A stretch of 64,000 nucleotides of DNA, taken from NCBI RefSeq assembly GCF_047511655.1, contig NC_133395.1, positions 148,232,318 through 148,296,317 of the forward strand, read 5' to 3'. The first letter of the stretch is position 1, and each line of letters opens with the position of its first letter. This document shows, one piece after another, positions 32,183-46,900 of the stretch. The translations under genes were made by a program, and so were the position numbers. The notes under the pieces were generated by a model that saw only the letters and a program-made list of their open reading frames with translations, was not told where the DNA came from and did not search any database. The DNA comes from Castor canadensis. Lineage: Eukaryota; Chordata; Mammalia; Rodentia; Castoridae.

Positions 32183-35100
32183 CTGGAAAGGAAGAGAGAA
32201 ATAGAAGTGTGTGGCAGTGGAAGCTAGGTTGAGGGTGGTGTCAGGAAGTTCTGGTGCAGCGAAGTGGGACAGGAGAGCTGGAGTGAGATGGGGTGAGGCC
32301 TGTGCCAGTCAGTTTATCTCTGAGCTCTAGAACCCTCAACACAGTGGTGGGAATAGTAATGCTACTGTATTTCAGGCTCCTGCAAAGCTCAAGTGAATCC
32401 CTGAGCACATGGGCCTTGCACCTGATGTCACAGAGGTTCTCACACATGGTGGCTGAATCAGAGCACAGATGAAGGGGACAGCCCCAGCAAGAGAAAACCA
32501 CAAGACCCAGGGGACTGAGTTGCTTCAATATGACCAGGAAGGATGGGCTGTCAGCTGTGAGCATGCACTGAAGCACAGCGTCCTTCCAACCTGTTTATAA
32601 ACACTTGGGGGGGACAAAAAAAACCACCCAGGCTGGGGGTGTGACTTAGCTGTAGAGCATCTGCCTAGCAGACACAGGCCCTGGATTATACACCAAGGGA
32701 AAAAAAATCCCTTTCTTTTGGGGGCAGAAAGCACAGTACTGGAGTTTGAACTCAGGGCCCTGAGCTTACCTACACAAGAACTATTGAGCCATTCCACCAG
32801 ACCAAGTAACTTGTGTGTGTGTGTGGTACTGGGGTTTGAACTCAGGTCAGCACTTAAGTCACTCCTCCAGCCCCCATTTCCTTTTGTTAATTGCTTTCGG
32901 TATGATTATTGTATTGCCCTTTTTATGTTAAATATAGGGTCATTCTCTCTTGTAAGAAACATAGCTACAAAAACATTTACATTTGAATTATATCCAGGAA
33001 ATTGCATGAAAATAGTTCGGAGGAGAGAGCCTTGGGTAGTATGGACAATGGAACAGGTAGGAGTAGGTAGGGTTGGTTCATTACACTGTTCAGTTTTGGG
33101 GTATGTGTGAAAATGTGTAAGATAAAATGCATAACTGTCCATTCTTGTTAGAAAATGCCGACCAGCCCATTAGACATTTAGAAAAAGGACAATCAAGTCA
33201 TAGAAAAGGGAATAAGTGGAAGATGCTTAACTTCATGCAAAATGCACAAGTGTGATGATACACTGTGTTGTCTAGGGTGTGAAGGACCGGTGCCTGATTC
33301 CTATGGAGGACAGCTGGAAATCGCTTATCAGAATGAGAAATGCAAACCACCTTGACCTGTTTGCACAGTAGTGCGTAATATGCATAATACCACTGAACAC
33401 TTAAAAGTGGTTAAAATAGTAAATCTATGTTCTGTGTATTTTAGCACAATTAAAAGAAGAAGAAAGCTCTACATGTTGACAGATTATCACGCAAATGCAC
33501 TGTAATGTAAAAAGCAAAGTGCAGAACAACGCATATTATTTCCACATAAACAAGTGCATTAACAAAGGGGATGGCAGCCAGGTGGGTGATGCACACCCTG
33601 CAATCCCAGCTCTCAGGAGGCTGAGGCAGGAGGATCCCGAGTTTGATGCCTACCTGGGCTGCATATGCAGACACTGTCTCAAAACAAGGGGCGGGGAATG
33701 GGTGAGAACCGTGGTCCTGTCAGTTGTGTACCAGCCACAGAATGACTAGACGTGCAGGTGCTGTTCGTAACAGCGACACTGGTCCTGTTGGAAGGGAAGC
33801 TGGATTGCTGGTGGCAAAGGTTGGGGGTGGGGGAGGCATGGTCTTATTATAGAGCTTAAAGTGTACTTTCCCAGTGAAGTCCGCCTGAGAGCTAGTGGCA
33901 TTCCCACCTGTGAGCTAGCCTGGCCTTCCTGACCAGAGATGCTGCTTACCGGCCAGGAGCAGTGTGTGGGTGTTCTTGTTATCTGGCACTTTGTCCGACC
34001 TCTCACAGGGGTGCATTCCCAGAAACTTCACGATATTGCCTACAGCCTCTGTGAGGAGAAAACGCAGCAACATTAAGTCACATACATGCGTACACACACA
34101 CACACACATGTAAGTTTTTTCTTTTGGTGTTGGGGGTTGAACCCAGGGTCTCAAGCATGCTAAGTATTGACTCTACCACTGAGCTACACTACATCCCAGC
34201 CCCCACCCCACCACCATGCTCTGAAGGGCTTTTAGTTAAGTGGCATTTGACATATGTGCTGTAGATGTGGCCCTGGAGCCCTGGAAGGAAGAGGGGAGGG
34301 AGTTAGCAGGGTCCCCCCGCGGGGGACCGCCGCCCTCCAGAGAGACCCCCGGCTTGCAGCGACCACCGCGGCCACCCTCCCCCGCCCCATCTCCCCTCCC
34401 CCCAGCAGTAGCCAGGGGTTCTGAAAGGCAGGCAGTCTAGAGGTGGCAGCCCCGGGATTTTACCCTCGAGTGTCTTGATGGTAGACAAGGTGAATGCTTC
34501 TTCCTTCTCAAACGCAGCCCCTACCTCATCCCAGGCTGCTTCGAAGTTCAGTTTCATGACTTTTTGGATGTGATCAGCTACAGTGACTTCTAGATCTTCC
34601 AGCTGGACAGAAGAAAGTAGATGTTAGACACCCATCTCCGGAGGAGAGACTCCCTGCTCCATGTATTTAGAAATGGCCTCTACTCTAGCCTCATGCACTC
34701 ATCCCTGCCCGGAAGCTACCTCAGCAGGTGCTTGCCAGGTGTGCTGAGTACTGGCCAGCTCTGGGGCACAGTGACTCGGCCAGGTTACCCTTTCTTGAGG
34801 TGCTCATGGCCAGTGGTAGGCTTTGGCAGCAGCCACTTCGGCCTTGGCAGATACTCCCTGTAGCTCTGATGTATCCTCTAGCCTGACATGTTCTGGGCCC
34901 CATCTCCATCTCAGCTGTGAACTTGACACATACTACTCCCACCCACCTACCTTGGACTGACTGCATGTATCTTAGGGTTCTCCTTTCATTCACCCAGCAG
35001 GTTTTCACTGAAGCCCTACTCCTGTGGTGTAAGGTGCACACGGGCAAGACGCAGTTGAAAGAAGGGACGCCTCAGCCACAGCTCTTACAAGGGGAAAAGT

Positions 35101-38100
35101 CTTATGGCAATCCCTACCTTAGAGTCACTACGACCTGTTGCTTTCCACAGTGACTGTCCCTCTCTGGTCATAAGGAGCTCTAACAACATGTCCCCAGGCT
35201 GAACATAATGGTCTATACTTGGATGGCATCAAGTGTTGAATCACCTCCCCTTGGCCGACCCTCCAAGGGATCCCTTGCTCAGAGAGGAGGATTTGAAAGG
35301 GCTACATTAGTTCACAAAAAGACTGTTCAGCAAATGGGTTCAATTTATCTAGAATGTAACTTGACAATTAAGTCTTAAAATCATGCCTGCCCTGTCACCC
35401 AATTACTCTCCTCAGAATGCATCCTGAGCAGAGGGGTTTTAATGCTGTGGTAGACCAAAGCCATTAGAAACTAGTGAGTATGTACCATGTGCAAGGCACT
35501 CCCCTATCCCCTTCAAAAAAGGGGAAGTACTTGTAATGGTTTCAAGTGAAAACAGCAAGATCTATAATGCACACATGACCTCAAATATATGACTTCCCCC
35601 ACAGAAGGACTCCTAAGGATTATAGATAGCATTCTCCTGTTTCTTTATACTTTTTTATTTCTCATGTTTTCTTTTTATACATGAACATGTATTTTTGTAA
35701 GTTAAAAAAAATTCTTTTAAAGAGAACTGTAAACCAAAACAGCAAGATTTGGTCTGGTTATCAGCTCCCATAGGGAGCTGCTCTGTAATCTTGAGCACTA
35801 AATGGGCCTCCCACAAGCTTACCACATACTCATCCTCATAGCCTTCATCGTCGGTCTCCCCTGTGGTGGGGTCACAGTCCTTGACAGTGAACTTCATCAT
35901 GCAGCTAAATGTGCAGGCCACTGTAAGGAGGAACAGCTGAGTGGTCAGGAAGTCCCCAGCCTGCAGGCAGATGAGTCCTCCACAGGCGGGTGGCCACAGT
36001 CTGCTCTCCAGGCCTCTACTATCTGCAGCAGTGACATGCCATCCAATCCCAGCAAGTTTGTAGGACAGGAAAGTCAAGTCAAAAGTCCAAGGTAAAGAGA
36101 GAAGAAAGCAAAGCCGATGCAGAATGCTGTGTCCATGTGGGTCATTAGGCCACGGTCCAAGGTATGGAAAAAGAAGCTAGTTTCCTTGGGAGGAGTGGAT
36201 TTGGGCTCTTTGTAGTTTATGCCGATCTTTGAGAGAGAAAGTGGCATAATGAAAAAGTACTGATTTGAGTACCAAATGGGCCTTGGTGCTAACGAAGACA
36301 ATTCATTTAACCTGAGCCTGTTTCCTCACCTATGAACAGGAATGGGAGTACTTACACGAAAAGCACAAGGGCCTATTCTTAGGACTGAATCGAGGAGCTG
36401 CCCGCTCCATCCTCACCCTCCCACAAGGCCAGGATGGCATCTAGAAAGTGCTCACCAGCTGTGGGGTCCTCCTTGGGCAGGGCCACCAGCGTGTAGCATG
36501 TCCCAGGCTGGTTGTACGGCAGGCTCCGGGCAGGCACATAACAAAGCACCTCGTAGGCTTCAGTGGGTTCCATCTGTACTGTGACGTTCTCCAGAGTCTG
36601 GTCATTGAGCGTGTTTGTGCAGTCAAACTGCAGGATGGGGGAAACTCAGACACTGCTCAGGTCCAAACCATACTGCACAGGAAGAGCCAGGAGGTGCCCC
36701 CCGCCATGGGCCAAGTGGACCGCCCCCCAGCCCCTGCCTCAGGCTCTGTCTGGCTGAAGGAGCCAGAGAGGTCCTGGTTCAAGAGGTTAGAGGCACATCA
36801 CACCTTGGACCACTCTCTGGGTGCCTGTGCCAGCAGCTTCTGCCTGCCCTGCTCACCTGAAACACCATGTGGTCAGCGAAAGTGTGCTTGGTGCAGCGGA
36901 TAACATACTCTGTCTCCGACTCAGTGAGGGCCACTGGCTCGGGTGAGGACTTGAAGAGGGGCCCGAGCCCATGGAACTCTGGAACCGCTGCCAACTGCTC
37001 TGAAACCCACAGGCCACATTCACTTGGCTTCTTAATTGCCACACCAACATGGGATGGGTTTTTGTTGTTGTTATTGTTCTTGTTTTGAGACAGGGTCTTG
37101 CTATGTAGCTGATGCTGGCTTTGAACTTGTGATCCTCCTGCCCTGGCCCTCTGAGTACTGAGATTACAGATTTATACCACCATGCCTAGCTTTTCATGAT
37201 ATCTCATAAATTCCCACACCAGTTCTCAAGATCTTACACCATACCTGTTTGTGTACAGCTGGCTACTCGTTTCCTGAATATATTTGCACATTTTCTCATT
37301 TCTCGTTCAAGCTGTACCACCCCCGACCAGAAATGTTCTCCTCCCCTCTGTCCTATGAAAGCCCTCAGGAGCAGCAAGTCGACTAGAAGATCCCTGTGTC
37401 CCAGGCCTCATCCCATTTGGAGATTCCCTCACCTTTAGAGGCTCAGCAAGGATTCTTAGGAGGTGGAGATTGGGAAGAACTAGGAGGCTGTGGTACACAC
37501 TGTTACAGCTACAAAATCAGGAGAAAGAGCAAAGTGGTCCTACCATTGGCTGCTTAAGACAAATGTATGATGGAGAACTACTCTGTTTTTTGGGTTTTTT
37601 TTTCCTGAGACAGGGTCTCACTATGTAGCTCAGGCTGGCCTTGAAGTCATGATCCTCGTGCCTCAGCCTCCCAAGTGCTGGGATTACAGGCATGGCCACC
37701 ATGCCTCACAAAGAGCTCCTTCAGAATCAGAATGTTGCAGAAAACCCTACTCAAAAGGGCCCATGGGTACCTGGTAAGGCCTCTCCCTACACGAGATAAC
37801 CAGGTTCTGGCACTGGGCTGCTCAGGAAGAGCCATAGCTAGGGTCACAGGACATCTGCATGGGCAAGTATTGGTATTCCTTGCGGGCTGAAGGTAATAAT
37901 GCAGACGAACGAGGCATTTGGCAGGTGTCCACCTATAATGGCTTCGGCTGCTGCTCTCTTACCTGTTCTACAGATTTCTCAACTGTGTTCATGAGCCGCC
38001 TGTGTTAAGCCACTGAGCTTGTGGCACTGTGTTACAGTGGCAATAGGAAACTGATACAGATCAAGAGATTTCAGGACAGAGTCAACTCAAGTTAACTCAA

Positions 38101-38587
38101 GATACAAGTCTCTCTTAGTTTCAAAAGTGACATGTTAAGAAAGACAGGATTCTGGAATTGAAGGGAAAAGGGGAGATTTCACTTAATAATGACTGGAAGC
38201 CTGCTTTGAGGAAGGCAGGCCCTGTACTAAGTGCTACAGCAGACAACATCTGAAGAACTTTTCAGACAGAGCAGGAGTGAAAGTGAAGAGCTCAGGAGAG
38301 CAGGAAGGATTTCCTGAAGGAAGAGGTGCCTGGGCTAGTCCTTGAAGTAGAATTCATTGGAGAAACTGGTATGTGATTAGACCCAGCCTCTCCTCTTAAA
38401 TAAAGTGCAAGACTAGCCAGGCACCAAGTGGCTTATGCCTGTAATCCTAGCTACTCAGGAGGCAGAGACCAGGAGGATCACGGTTCAAAACCAGCCTGGG
38501 CAAACAGATACATGAGACCCTATCTCGAAAAAACCCATTACAAAAAAGGACTGGTGTAGGCCCTGAGTTCAAACTCCAGTACTACAA

Positions 38588-38618
<31 letters not shown>

Positions 38619-41600
38619 ACTAGGCTGAGGGTATAGCTCAGTTGTAGCTCGCTTGCCTAGCATGAGCAAGAGGACCTGGATTCTATCCCCAACACACACA
38701 CACACACACACACACACGAGATAAAAAAACCTTACAAGATAATGTGGACTGATACATACAGAATCTAAAACCAGTATCAGTACCTCTGACCACAGCTGTG
38801 CTCCATCAGACATCTTGAACTGGCCTGGTACCTAGGGACCTGAGCCCTCACAATTTGGGCAAGAAGGCAGCTCTGAGGCAGTTTGATCTGGGATAATTCC
38901 AGCCATTCCATTTCCTATCTATGCAACCATGGGCAAATCACTTTACTCTCTCATCTGTGATTCCAAGATTCCAAATGGACCCACTGTGCCTGAGGGTCAA
39001 AAGTGTCAAAAGGCCTCCAGTCTCCAGGGCTCAGCACTCAGGAGAAACCTAATAAAGTTTTTATTCTTTTTTCTTTTTCTTTTTGGAAGTAGGGGTGGAA
39101 CCCAGGACCTTGCTCATGCAAGCATTTACCGCAGAACCACACCTCCAGCCTCTAAAGTTCTTCCTCTTAGTCCTGGGCCATCAGTAGCATTAGGCTCTGG
39201 GAAGTACATGACCCCACACCATCTCACTGCTGGATTCCTGGGCAGCACTACTCACCCTGGAAGATCTCCTGCCGGGTGGCGGCCACTTTCTCAGGCTGTT
39301 TGGCTGCTGTGACTGGCGTGTTTTCTGTAGAGCAAACATACCTGGTGACCACAGGTCCTGTCACAGTATGGTGTGGACCCTGTTGCTATTACTTAGATAT
39401 TATAAATTCCAGTGCTCCCAAGTGTGTGGAGCGTGTGAGGAAGAGCATCTGGGGCTCCATCTCCTGGGATGGAGGAGGGAAAGGTCAGACCCTCTGAGCA
39501 CAGCACCACACATCCTGGTTCAATCAGCACCTTGGCAATGAGGCTGCGACCTGAGGACTTGGTGAATGGGGGTTGCAGGCCTTACCTGTTCTCTGCTCTG
39601 CCATAGGTGTGGTGGCCAGGGGCACAGACTTCAGGTCAAAAGGTTTTTCCGATGGTTCTAGAGTGTACTGCTGCAGAGCCCTCTCCAGACCAGGGATGGA
39701 CACTGTTAGACCTAGAAGGCAGTGAGAGAGCAGTCCCTCTGTCTGGATGGCACCAGAAACACCCTTGGAAGACTTAGGCCTTGGGATCTCCCATTATGAA
39801 TGCTAGGTGGTTTGACCCTGAGAAAATCACAACCCTCTGGGTCTCACTCCTTATCTTCACCCTCCTATCCAGAGTTGGTGTGGGGAGTAAACACAGATAC
39901 AAAGCAGTTCATAAAAGGTAAAGTGCTGTGAAAACCAAAGTTTTTATTAATAATGATGGTTTAAAAATTAAAACACTAAGTTCTTTCCACTGAGATGGGA
40001 GTGACCTGCATGACCTATCTTCCAAGGTCATAGCAACGTAGCCAAGAGTATTTTGTCTTGACTTTTGCCTGCTCTGGAGCCACAGGAAAGACCAGAGCTC
40101 CCGCAAGATGCTGGGTCAGATGGCCGGGAAGACTCACCATTTAGAATATAGCCTGCATTGAGGACCTTCTGCTTCTGCTCCAGGACATTCAGGTAGAAGG
40201 TGGCTCGGTCCCTGACTTCATTGTCATCGTCCATCACACACCTGCAGCCGGGACACAAGGTGCTACTGACTGGGGCCCAGTAAGGGTGGCAGGAAGGGCC
40301 CTACAGGGCTGCATAGGGGTGGTGGGGGAAGCAGGCTCTTAGCCTGGCTGGCCTGGAACTCATGATCCTCCTACCTCAGCCTCCTCAGTGCTGGGATTAC
40401 AGGTGTGCACCACCACACCAAGCAACCTTGTCTCTTAAAAAAATTAAAATTAAGTTGGGAACTAGTGGCTCATGCCTATAACTTTAGCTACTTGACAGGC
40501 TGAGATCAGGAGGCTTGAGGTTTGAGGTCAGTCCAAGAGACCCCATCGCCAAAATAACCAAAGCAAAATGGACTAGAGGTGTGTCTCAAGCAGTAGAGCA
40601 ACTGCTTTGCAAGCATGATGCCCTGAGTTCAAACCCCAGTCCCACAAAAAAATAAATAAATAAAACATATAGGTATGGTGGAAGTTTAAGGTCAGCCTGA
40701 AACTTGCTGTTTTTTTGAAAAAATGTCTCAAAATAAATAAAATTGCTTGGTGTGTTTGGCCCTGTATTTGATCCACAGCAATGAAAAAATATAAAAAAAT
40801 AGTCAGGTACTGGTGGCTCACACCTGTAATTCTAGCTAATCAGGGGGCAGAGATCAGGAGGACCGAGGTTCAAAGCCAGTGCAAGCAAATAGTTTGTGAG
40901 ACCCTATCTTGAAAATACCCAACAGTAAACAGGGCTGGCAGAGTGGCTCAAGTGGTAGAATGCCTGCTTAGCAAGCATGAGGCCATGAGTTCAAACCGCA
41001 GCACCACCAAAAACAAACGAACAAACAATGGGCTGGTAACTTCCTGGGACTGAAGGTTGACTAATGGACACAGGTTTCTCTTGGGGTGATTAAAATGTTT
41101 GAGACTGACTGAGGTCATGGTTCACAACAAACTGAATATGCTACAAAGCACTTACGTGTTAAGTGTTAAATGCATGAGCTGTATGGTGCCACTCATTTCT
41201 CAATGTAGCTGTTTCTAACATTATCAATGGCCATGTCTCAGTGGTGGGCTTTGCATATGATTTTAATCTTTCCTATGCTTTCTGTTTTTTTGAGGGGGTG
41301 GGGGGACAGCCTTGGGGTTTGAATTCAGGGCCTCACGCTTGCTAGGCAGGCATTCTACCACTAGAACCACTCCACCAGCCCTGTTTTGTATTGAGTATTT
41401 TGAGATAGGGTCTCATGAAATATTGGCCAGGGCTGGCCTCAAACTGTGATCCTCCTCAATAGTTAGGATTTACAGGCATGAACCACCAGTGCCTTGCTTC
41501 TATCATATCATATTTTTTAGTTTTTGGTGGTATTGGGTCTTGAACTCAGGGACTTGTGCTTGCTAGGCAGATGTTCTACTACTTGAGCCACTCCACTAAC

Positions 41601-43871
41601 CCTACTGGTTTTTTTTTTTTAAACAATTAATAGCTGTGTATTTTTTCTCCCCTTTGTAGCTGGTAAAAAAAAAAAAAAAAGACAAGGGAACACTGTAATC
41701 CACTAAGGTCCTCCATACTCACCTCTTAAGCAGTACCAAGATACTGGGTAGCATCTCTTCATTCTGGGCTCCAAACTTGGCCAGAGCACTCACAGCGCCT
41801 GTGTTTATGAAGCAAATGTGATTTACCCAAAGTGCCTGGATGCTCACCATTTCAGTGCTCAGGGTAGGTCTTTAGGCAGAAGAGACAAGAGGCTCAAAGT
41901 CACCACCTCTCCAATGAGTGGCTTTGGGCAGATCCTGGCACCTCACCTATGCTCCCATTCTAGGAGCAATTCTCAAATTAGCAATGACAAGGTCACAGAA
42001 ATAGCTTACAGCACCAGGCCCGGCGCTTCCAAAGGCCTCAATTTGCAGTTAAAGCTAGATCAATACAAATTAGAAAATAAAGTATTAAGGGTTTTTTTGG
42101 GCAGCATTGAACTCTGGGTCTCCTACTTGCTAGGCAAGTGCTCTATCACTTGAGCCACTATGCCAGCAATTTTTTGTGACAGGTTTTTTTTGAGGTAGGG
42201 TCTTGGGTTGCCTGTGGCTGGCCTTGAACTGAGATCCTCCTGATCTGTGCCTCTTGAGTAGATGGGATTATCAGTGAGCCACTGGAGCCGGGCACTATTA
42301 CTTAATGATACCAATTTCTAAGAGAAATTTGCCCAGTCAGGATATAAAAATAAAGAAACTGAAAACAAAACTAAGATAATAATGAGATTGTTGCTCACTC
42401 TATTGTACATATTTTACAGAAAAAGGTAAATTTATTTATTTTTTTGGCAGTACTGGGTGTGGGATTCAGGGTCTCATGCTTACTAGGCATGTGCTCTAAC
42501 ACTTGAACCACGCCTCAGTCCTAAAAGGGTAAACTTTAATGTGTGTGAATTGTATCTGAAGAAGTTACTACTTGAAAAAATTTTTAAGCTCCACCTGGTG
42601 GTGCAGGCCTATGCACCTGGAGGCTGAGGCAGGGCCATGACTTCAAGGCCAGCCTAAGCTACGTAGCAAGACCCTGCCTCAAAAAAAAAAAAATGCCACC
42701 TCATCCCCCACCAAAAAAAAAAAAAAAAAAACCCAACATAAAAAAGAACTAAAAAAATCAACAAATCATCAAGGTCCCGTCCATTCAAGCAGATAATATC
42801 TAAGACCATTGCTCCAATGTTGCAGAAGACGGTTATGAGGCAGGACATCACTGAAGAAGGTGAAGAAGATCAGACCTACCCGCGCGGACCTCCTCGTGTT
42901 CCAAGACCACGCGGTTGTAGATGAAGCGGATGTACTTGGAAGGGTTGTTGGTCTTGGGGCCCTCCTGGCCCAGCAGGTGCAGTATGCGGGTGGCTAGCAC
43001 AGTGAACTCACAATCCTCGATGAACTCGCACAGGTGTGACAGCCCCGTTTCCTTGCTCTCTGAGTTCTCCTCAATGATGCTGATTATGCAGTCCACGATG
43101 GCACGTTTGTACTCAAAGCCGCCCTGTGGAGGGAGAGGTTGAGTTGGCCTTGGAGCCTGCTCCCTTCAGAGACAAATGAGGCCCAGAGCCACTGCTCCCA
43201 ACTGAGCCTGGAGGCAAGGCTCCTGGGTAAAACAAAAGGCTTGGTTTTCTAGTTCTTACAGAAGGCAGTTTAGGGTAGAGTGGCTCAAGTAGGAGTGCCT
43301 GCCTAGCAAACATGAGGCGCTGAGTTCAAACCCCAGTACCACACACACAAAAAAGAGTCTAGTGGAAACAGTTTGGATTGTATTTTCCTTCCTGACTTTG
43401 AGGTAAGACAACAGGCAGAATAGGTGGTACAGCTGCTATGGAAAACACTATGGCAGTTCCTTGTAAGGTTAAGCATAGTAATTCTACTTCCGGTATAGAC
43501 AAAAAGAAACTGAAATCAGAGAGCTGAACTCAGGTTCACAGCAGCATTCCTCATACCAGCTAAAACATGGAAGCGACTTAAGTGTCCACCAATGAACAAA
43601 TGGATAGATGAACAAAACATGAGCTACCTATGAAGGAGTACCATTCAGCCTTAAAAGGAAGGAAATTCGGACACAAGTTACAACCTGGATGAACACTGAA
43701 GACATCATGCTAAATGAAATAAACAGAAGAAAGTCAGGCACCAGCGGCTCACACCCGCAATCCTACCTACCCAGGAGGCAGAGATCAGGAGACCTTATCT
43801 CAAAAAAAACCCTTCACCAAAAAGGACTGGTGGAGTGGCTCAAGGTGTAGGCCCTGAGTTCAAACCCCAGC

Positions 43872-43905
<34 letters not shown>

Positions 43906-46900
43906 CTGGATTGCTGCCGTTCACAGGGAACTTGTTACACACAGTCTCAGTCTGACCATGCAAGGCCAGGAACTCCCCTGCCTGACATGTAGGAGGAGTT
44001 TGTAACATGGGACACTGAGTACACAGACCCCAAGAGAAGCATGGGATCTTTAGACCGTCAGGGCAGCTGCTCCTTCTTGAGCCTGCCCTCCCACCTGAAG
44101 AATGCACTTTCACTGTACTCATGCTCGCTTTTGCACTAATAAACCTGCTCCTGCTTAAGTCTCCTCTGTGTCCATCCTTGATCTTTTTACATTGACACTA
44201 AGAACCTTCTGGCCCCAGGACCCAGTGCCCCGAATCTGGTAATAGAGGTACACACTTGTAATCACAGAAGTAGGCAGGCTGAAGCAGGATTGAGTTTATG
44301 GTCAGCCTACACTACATATTGAGACCCCCATCTCATCTCAGCCACCACTCCCAAAAAAGATTAAGATGGAGAGGTTGGTGATATAGCTCAGTGGTAGAAT
44401 GTGCTTAGCATGTGTGAGGCCCGGGGTTCCATACCCAGCACCACAAAAAAGAAAAGAAAAAGACTAAGATGGTAAATTTTCTATCCTTCTAATTCAAAAT
44501 GTTTTAAACTGTACAATCCAAGGGACTGGGCTGAGCTGAGGGTTTAGCTCAGTAGTACAGTACTTGCCTCATATGCACAAAGCCCTGGTCTGATCCCCAG
44601 CACACACACAAAGAGCAAATAAAACTTGAGAGCCAGGTGTGACCACTGTTCCCAGATTACAGCTTCTGTTTTATGGCCATTGGTAAGTCGGTTTCCTTCT
44701 GTGAGACTCGGGCCATTGGTGTGTTTACCTCACAGGGTATTCTGAAAAGCATTCTGCGCGTATGCAAATGATGATTCAACAAAGCTGTTTCAGGGGTAGG
44801 TGCGCTTTAAACCTCAAACACTACTTTTAATCTCAGGACTACAGTGAGCCAGTCTGGCAGGTTCTGAGAGGTCCAGTCACTAAGCATCCAGGCTTTTGTG
44901 GGCACAGGTTTGATTAGAGATAAGCTGTCCTCATGTCTGAGTGCAGCAATCTCACCTGACTATTGCATGGAGACGTGTATCTTTCTGGGAGGTTGGGAGG
45001 TCCAAGAAGAAGAGCTCAGGCTTTGGACCCAGATGGATCTGGGCTCAGATAATTGGTCAGGTGTTCATAGGAAGGTCTCTTTGCTCTGAGCTTCAGATTC
45101 CTTACTCTTTTTTTGCAGTACTGTTATTGAATCCAGGACCTCACACATCCTAAGCAAGTGCTCTACCACTGAGCTACACCCCCAGGCAGATCGCTCATCT
45201 GAAGGTAAAAAAAGGTTTGATGACAAGGCCCCAGGAGGAGGATAATGAGGCTGCATGTACAGCATGCTGTCTCTGAGGTGCCAAGCCACAGCTGAGGGTT
45301 CACTGAGCACTAGTGCCCTTCTCCCTTCTAACACTCCTGAGAAACCCCAAACACCCAAGGCAATGGTTCTGTTGAGATATCCAAGAAATGAAATCACTAA
45401 TTCACATCAGGAGCAGAGTACAACACATGTCACATTATTAGCACCAATTCCACAAAAGGGCCTGGAACACTTCTGCACTGGATTCCTTCAGTGGAGAGCA
45501 TGCATTTCCCCACCTTCTGCCCAGGCATGTCCCTGGAGCATCTGCTATGCCTTCAATGCCAGGCTGGCGCACCTGTGGTCAAGACTGGAACCACTAGCAA
45601 TCAGTGTGGGTCTGTACCATCTGTCCACAGGAGTAGAAAGGGCTGCAGGCATCACTGGGTCACAGAGTGACCTGAGCACACTCTCACAAAGGAGGCTGAG
45701 CCTGGAACCAGGAAAGCTGGCCTGCCCGAGAGCCCCAGTCTTACCTCTTCCCGAAGCATGGTGAACAGGAAGCTCATAAGGACAGCATGTTTGCGAGGGT
45801 ACTTCTGACACAAGGTGCTGATGGCCTGGACAACCACCACCTGCATCAAACAGACCAGCATGAACAACAGCCCTGCCACCAGGCAGGTGACTCAGTTCAC
45901 TAAATGCCAATTGAGTCTCCTTAGGTCAGGCCAGGTCTTGGCACACAGCACAAGGGCAAAGAGATAAGAGGAGTCCACTACACACTGGAGGCAACGTTTC
46001 CTGGCCTACCCAGAGCAGGTGGCACATGGCAGCCCCCAAAGCCCCAGTCAGATTCTGAGTCCCCCAAACCATGCTTTTGTACTGAAATGTCAGGGTGGGT
46101 CTCACCTCCCTGCTTGTCCCACCTCCTTCTTGCTCCCCAGGGTTCCCACATGTCCCCTCTGCTGGCTCTGCTTCCATCCTGCTGGTCTCTTTCTAATCTG
46201 TCCTCTGCTCTAGTCTCAGTCTCTTTGGCAATCTTATTTCCTGTCTTGGCTTTCACCTCCTTTTTTTGAATATTTGAGACAGGGTCCTCCTTTGTAGCTC
46301 AGGCTGGCCTTGAACTCTCGATCCTCTCACCTCTGCCTCCCAAGTGCTAGGACTACAGGCACACATCACCATGCCTTTCTTCACCTCCTCTTGTATGCCA
46401 GTGACACCCACATCTAGATCTGCATCTTCTGCTGTCTACTAGACAGTACTGCCATGTCTGCAGGCACCCCAAGCTCAACAGTCTACAACCACAATCATTA
46501 TTCCTCAGGCTGGAAGCGGCACTGCCAACCTAAAGTAAAAATGGTGGCGTCATTGCTGTATTCACCTGCTTAGCCCTCAGGCTACACCCAGCTGAAAGCT
46601 GGCTCCTCACATGATTCTCCCCACCCCTCTCTCCTGCTCCAGAAAGGGGTTCTAATGTGCAACTCTCACCCCGCCATCAGTCTAACAGTGTTCTTGTAAC
46701 CCACAGGGAGAGCAGATTCTACTCTGCATCACCATGCCATAGAATCTATCCTGCTGTGTTCTAATTGTACATGCTATTTATTGTCGCTCTGACTAAAACT
46801 CTCCAATAACACACTACGTGGTTCCATTTATATAACACTGTGAAATAACAGAGGGGGTGCTCAGACCTTTTAATTTATTTGTTTGCATCTTTCTATGATT

